Assembly: GCA_038249605.1 (NCBI GenBank)
Contig: JBBSDH010000207.1
Span: 1-7,698 of the forward strand
DNA length: 7,698 bases
Direction: 5' to 3'
Origin: M3007 sp038249605
GTDB lineage: Bacteria > Bacteroidota > Bacteroidia > Chitinophagales > Saprospiraceae
Below, one piece after another: positions 5,696-7,698 of this stretch. Each line of letters opens with the position of its first letter. Position 1 is the stretch's first letter. Under the pieces are notes generated by a model. That model was not told where the DNA came from. It saw only the letters and a program-made list of their open reading frames with translations, and did not search any database. Made by a program: the position numbers and the translations under genes.

Positions 5696-7153
5696 CTACA
5701 ACTTGAGGAAAGGCAAAATCCTGTCCCCAATTTTCAAAAAATAGCATCCTGGCGGTAAGTCAAATACAGGTATAGGAGCATCGGCACGGTGTTCAAACAA
5801 CTTCAAACCGACAGCATTAAACACCTCGGCGATAATGAAAGGAGAGCCTTGCACCTTCAGGTAATCGACTACAGGATTTGGAAAAACCCGGACAGATTCA
5901 AATGGTCTTTCTTGAACACCGACGTTGGTGGTTGCCTCCGCAGCACCAATGGAACGCATGGTGGGCGAAAAAGGTAGTCCGAAAAAATCAAATGCAGGTT
6001 CTGTAACCGTTTCACCGTTTCCAATGGCCGGACTGCCAGTTGCAAGGTGAAAATCCTGATTAGGCCCGTCGACAAACATGGGCGAACCGGAACCGAAGTT
6101 CAGGGGATTGGGGTCTTTGATGGCATCCAGTGCAGGCGTATCCCAATAAGGGCCGTTGAAGTTGGGTTCGAGGATGCTGAAATAAAGATTATTGCTGAAC
6201 GTCGTTGCGCTGGCAGGTTGGGTTCCACCGTTGAAATAGGCCGAAGCGCCAAAAGCGAAAATATTGTTTTCCACTTTGTTGCCCGAAAGCGTTGGATACA
6301 GGGCACTGGTGGTGAGGAAGCGCATGGTTGCTTGTCCGCAGTTGTAAAACGTGTTGTTGACCACTTCGCAATCGCGTGCGGACGAAAGCGCCAAACCCCT
6401 GTACCCGCCTACGATGATGTTGGCATAAAACTTCAGGTTTTTCACCTCATAATTGTCGCCTTCGCAATAAAACTGCGCTCCGGTATCGCCGCCCAATTCA
6501 AAAGCCACCCAAGGCGCGGCGGAAGCATTGATGAACAGGTTGCGGGTCATGGTGATGTTGGAGGCGCCGCCTTTGATGTGTCCGGCGGTCAGGCAATTTT
6601 CGAAACGGTTATCGGCGATCAGGCCGTTTCGGCAAACGTTGTAATCCATGGCGCTGCACACCAGAATGTTTTCAAAAAGATTGTTGCGCACTTCAAAACT
6701 ATCGACACCGCCAAATTTGAAGGCTGCTATGGCTGAAGCGTCGGTGGTGTTTGCAAAGGAACAACCGTCCACAACGATAAATTTCGATTGCGTTTCACAA
6801 CTTCCGCCGTTGTCTACACTGAACAACCGGCCGGGTTGACTTGGGGTACCTGCAAATGTGAGGTCCTGAAATTTGAGGTACGCACAACTGATGAACTGCC
6901 AGGTGCCGGAAATGGTGGTGGCATCGTTTTGAAACGGCATCACCACAATCCACGCAGCGGCATTGCCCTGCAAGTTGGTTACGCCCTGGTACCCACCATA
7001 CGCACCCGCATGCAAAAACACCGTATCGCCGGGCTGAATGGCATTGGCAGCGGCCTGGATGTTGTTGTAGGTTTGGCCCGGGCCCAGGTGGACTTGGGCA
7101 GGAGCAAGGAACGGGGAAAAGAGGAGGGCGAGAAGCAGTAAGGCAGTTTTCAT
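5696..7153 (-). CDS. Secreted parallel beta-helix protein with type IX secretion sorting domain
   Basis: Encodes 485 residues from ATG 7153. The first 20 residues (MKTALLLLALLFSPFLAPAQ) are a clear signal peptide with likely cleavage after AQ. An ATG at 7177 in the same frame would add MPTRYKQA; it lies so close to the promoter that 7153 is preferred, though not proven. The mature protein opens with VHLGPGQTYNNIQAAANAI and continues with repeated N-x-F/I-x-N turns (RNNLFEN, DNRFEN, RNLFIN, NNTFYN, ENNIFAF) typical of right-handed pectin-lyase-like helices. DFHLATGSPAIGNG near residue 370 resembles the end of choice-of-anchor Q type repeats. The last 65 or so residues are a type A sorting domain: VFPNP at 423-427, a beta-sandwich core and GCYFLKI near the end. 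Such proteins cross the outer membrane through the Por system and are released or surface-attached. The helix suggests polysaccharide binding or cleavage, but catalytic residues cannot be assigned. Confidence 0.88.
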   Translation of the reverse strand: MKTALLLLALLFSPFLAPAQVHLGPGQTYNNIQAAANAIQPGDTVFLHAGAYGGYQGVTNLQGNAAAWIVVMPFQNDATTISGTWQFISCAYLKFQDLTFAGTPSQPGRLFSVDNGGSCETQSKFIVVDGCSFANTTDASAIAAFKFGGVDSFEVRNNLFENILVCSAMDYNVCRNGLIADNRFENCLTAGHIKGGASNITMTRNLFINASAAPWVAFELGGDTGAQFYCEGDNYEVKNLKFYANIIVGGYRGLALSSARDCEVVNNTFYNCGQATMRFLTTSALYPTLSGNKVENNIFAFGASAYFNGGTQPASATTFSNNLYFSILEPNFNGPYWDTPALDAIKDPNPLNFGSGSPMFVDGPNQDFHLATGSPAIGNGETVTEPAFDFFGLPFSPTMRSIGAAEATTNVGVQERPFESVRVFPNPVVDYLKVQGSPFIIAEVFNAVGLKLFEHRADAPIPVFDLPPGCYFLKIGDRILPFLKL

Positions 7154-7183
7154 CGCTTGTTTGTATCTGGTTGGCATTTTTTA

Positions 7184-7215
7184 CAAAGGTCAGATAATCT
7201 GGAATATACAACCAA
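7184..7215 (-). promoter_or_regulatory. Promoter of the beta-helix gene
   Basis: On the minus strand, GACCTTTG (7191-7184) matches the Bacteroidota -7 consensus TAnnTTTG at all but one fixed position. TTGG (7215-7212) lies 20 bases upstream, which is the expected -33 spacing. The start point would fall near 7178-7180, giving a leader of about 25 bases to ATG 7153, or almost none to ATG 7177. It sits in the 77-base gap between the antiporter and the beta-helix genes, so the latter need not depend on antiporter transcription. Confidence 0.55.
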
Positions 7216-7254
7216 GTTATTCTATCACCATTGTTGGCTGGTATCTTTTTGTCT

Positions 7255-7698
7255 TTATTTTGCAAGTTTTTCAATGGTCAATCCCTGTACAATTATACTG
7301 AATAAAACACAAAAATAGGTCGCAATTAAAAGTATATTTTTTGTTTCACTACTTGGCAAGGACAATACCAATGCCAATGAAAGTCCTCCACGTAAACCAC
7401 CCCAACTAATTATTTTGGCTTCTTTATTTGTCAATTTTAGAAGTTTAGGGAGTACAAAATGAGGCAGGTAAACAATGATAAATCTTGATACCAACACTAT
7501 TAAAACTGAAACGACACCTACTAAAATATACTTTGTGCTAAAGTCAATTTCAATAAGTACAAAAGCAATTAAAATAAATAAAATGGCATTTAGAATTACG
7601 TCTAATAATTCCCAAAATTTATGTACAAATTCTTGTGTTGTGTCGCTCATTGCAATGTCTTGTCTGAAGTTACCAACCATTAAGCCCATTACCACCAT
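7255..7698 (-). CDS. CPA1/NhaP-type cation:proton antiporter, C-terminal part (5' partial)
   Basis: The 147 visible residues run off the right window edge; the Met at 7698 is almost certainly internal because the NhaP-type segment VVMGLMVGN is already under way. Hydrophobic segments occupy about 34-52, 57-80, 94-114 and 120-141. The hallmark ISWGGLRGGLSLALVLSLP (97-115, with GLRGG at 101-105) and FWELLDVILNAILF (28-41) identify the monovalent cation:proton antiporter-1 family, inner-membrane proteins that exchange Na+ or K+ for H+ to control pH and salt. The protein stops soon after VQGLTIEKLAK, close to where short bacterial members end, so I see no sign of a long cytoplasmic tail domain. 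The DNA is strikingly AT-rich compared with the rest of the window and uses many A/T-ending codons, which suggests a different origin (inference). It reads in the same direction as the beta-helix gene, 101 bases upstream of ATG 7153, but with a promoter between. Confidence 0.87.
   Translation of the reverse strand: MVVMGLMVGNFRQDIAMSDTTQEFVHKFWELLDVILNAILFILIAFVLIEIDFSTKYILVGVVSVLIVLVSRFIIVYLPHFVLPKLLKLTNKEAKIISWGGLRGGLSLALVLSLPSSETKNILLIATYFCVLFSIIVQGLTIEKLAK

Noticed and set aside
5053..5730. 225-codon open frame on the minus strand, antisense to the radical SAM C-terminus
   Set aside because: It has Arg/His/Phe-rich residues without a fold signature, and the opposite strand carries a convincing long enzyme gene.
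6047..6736. 229-codon open frame on the plus strand inside the beta-helix gene
   Set aside because: It is complementary to the N-x-F-x-N repeats of the beta-helix protein, which has a signal peptide and sorting domain. The plus-strand product has no recognisable feature.
7222..7245. Imperfect inverted repeat (ATCACCA and GGTAT) downstream of the antiporter stop, considered as a terminator
   Set aside because: The perfect stem is only about four base pairs and no T-tract follows on the minus strand.

Overview
The window looks like a chromosomal stretch from a member of the Bacteroidota. Three things point there: a secreted beta-helix protein with a C-terminal type IX secretion (Por) sorting domain, a phylum found almost exclusively there; promoter elements of the TAnnTTTG type; and start codons without Shine-Dalgarno sequences. 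Most of the window is about half G+C (hand-counted 60-base samples gave 50 to 63%). The last 440 bases are much more AT-rich (59 G+C in 180 bases counted, 33%).

Layout. The left part (1-3002, plus strand) holds a run of three genes: the 3' part of a TlpA/thioredoxin-like protein with a large helical N-terminal region, a small hotdog-fold acyl-CoA thioesterase, and a membrane-anchored family 2 glycosyltransferase whose active-site motifs are unusual. A cold shock protein gene (3094-3291) follows with its own promoter and a strong intrinsic terminator (3326-3367). Next is a large cobalamin-binding-type radical SAM enzyme (3475-5685) with a variant CX4CX2C cluster motif. It converges, across a 10-base gap, on a minus-strand gene for a secreted parallel beta-helix protein with a type IX sorting domain (5696-7153). 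The right edge (7255-7698, minus strand) is the C-terminal part of a CPA1/NhaP-type cation:proton antiporter in AT-rich DNA.

How the genes fit together. Nothing ties the whole window into one pathway. The first three genes may be partly co-transcribed, but the glycosyltransferase has its own promoter-like element. The cold shock gene is a self-contained unit. The radical SAM gene appears monocistronic, and no convincing substrate or partner gene lies next to it. The most interesting items are that radical SAM enzyme (unknown reaction, variant cluster motif, unrecognised C-terminal domain), the altered glycosyltransferase active site, and -7-like elements placed only 5-6 bases before start codons, which suggest leaderless or nearly leaderless mRNAs. 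I did not find a defence system, mobile element, CRISPR array, tRNA or rRNA.
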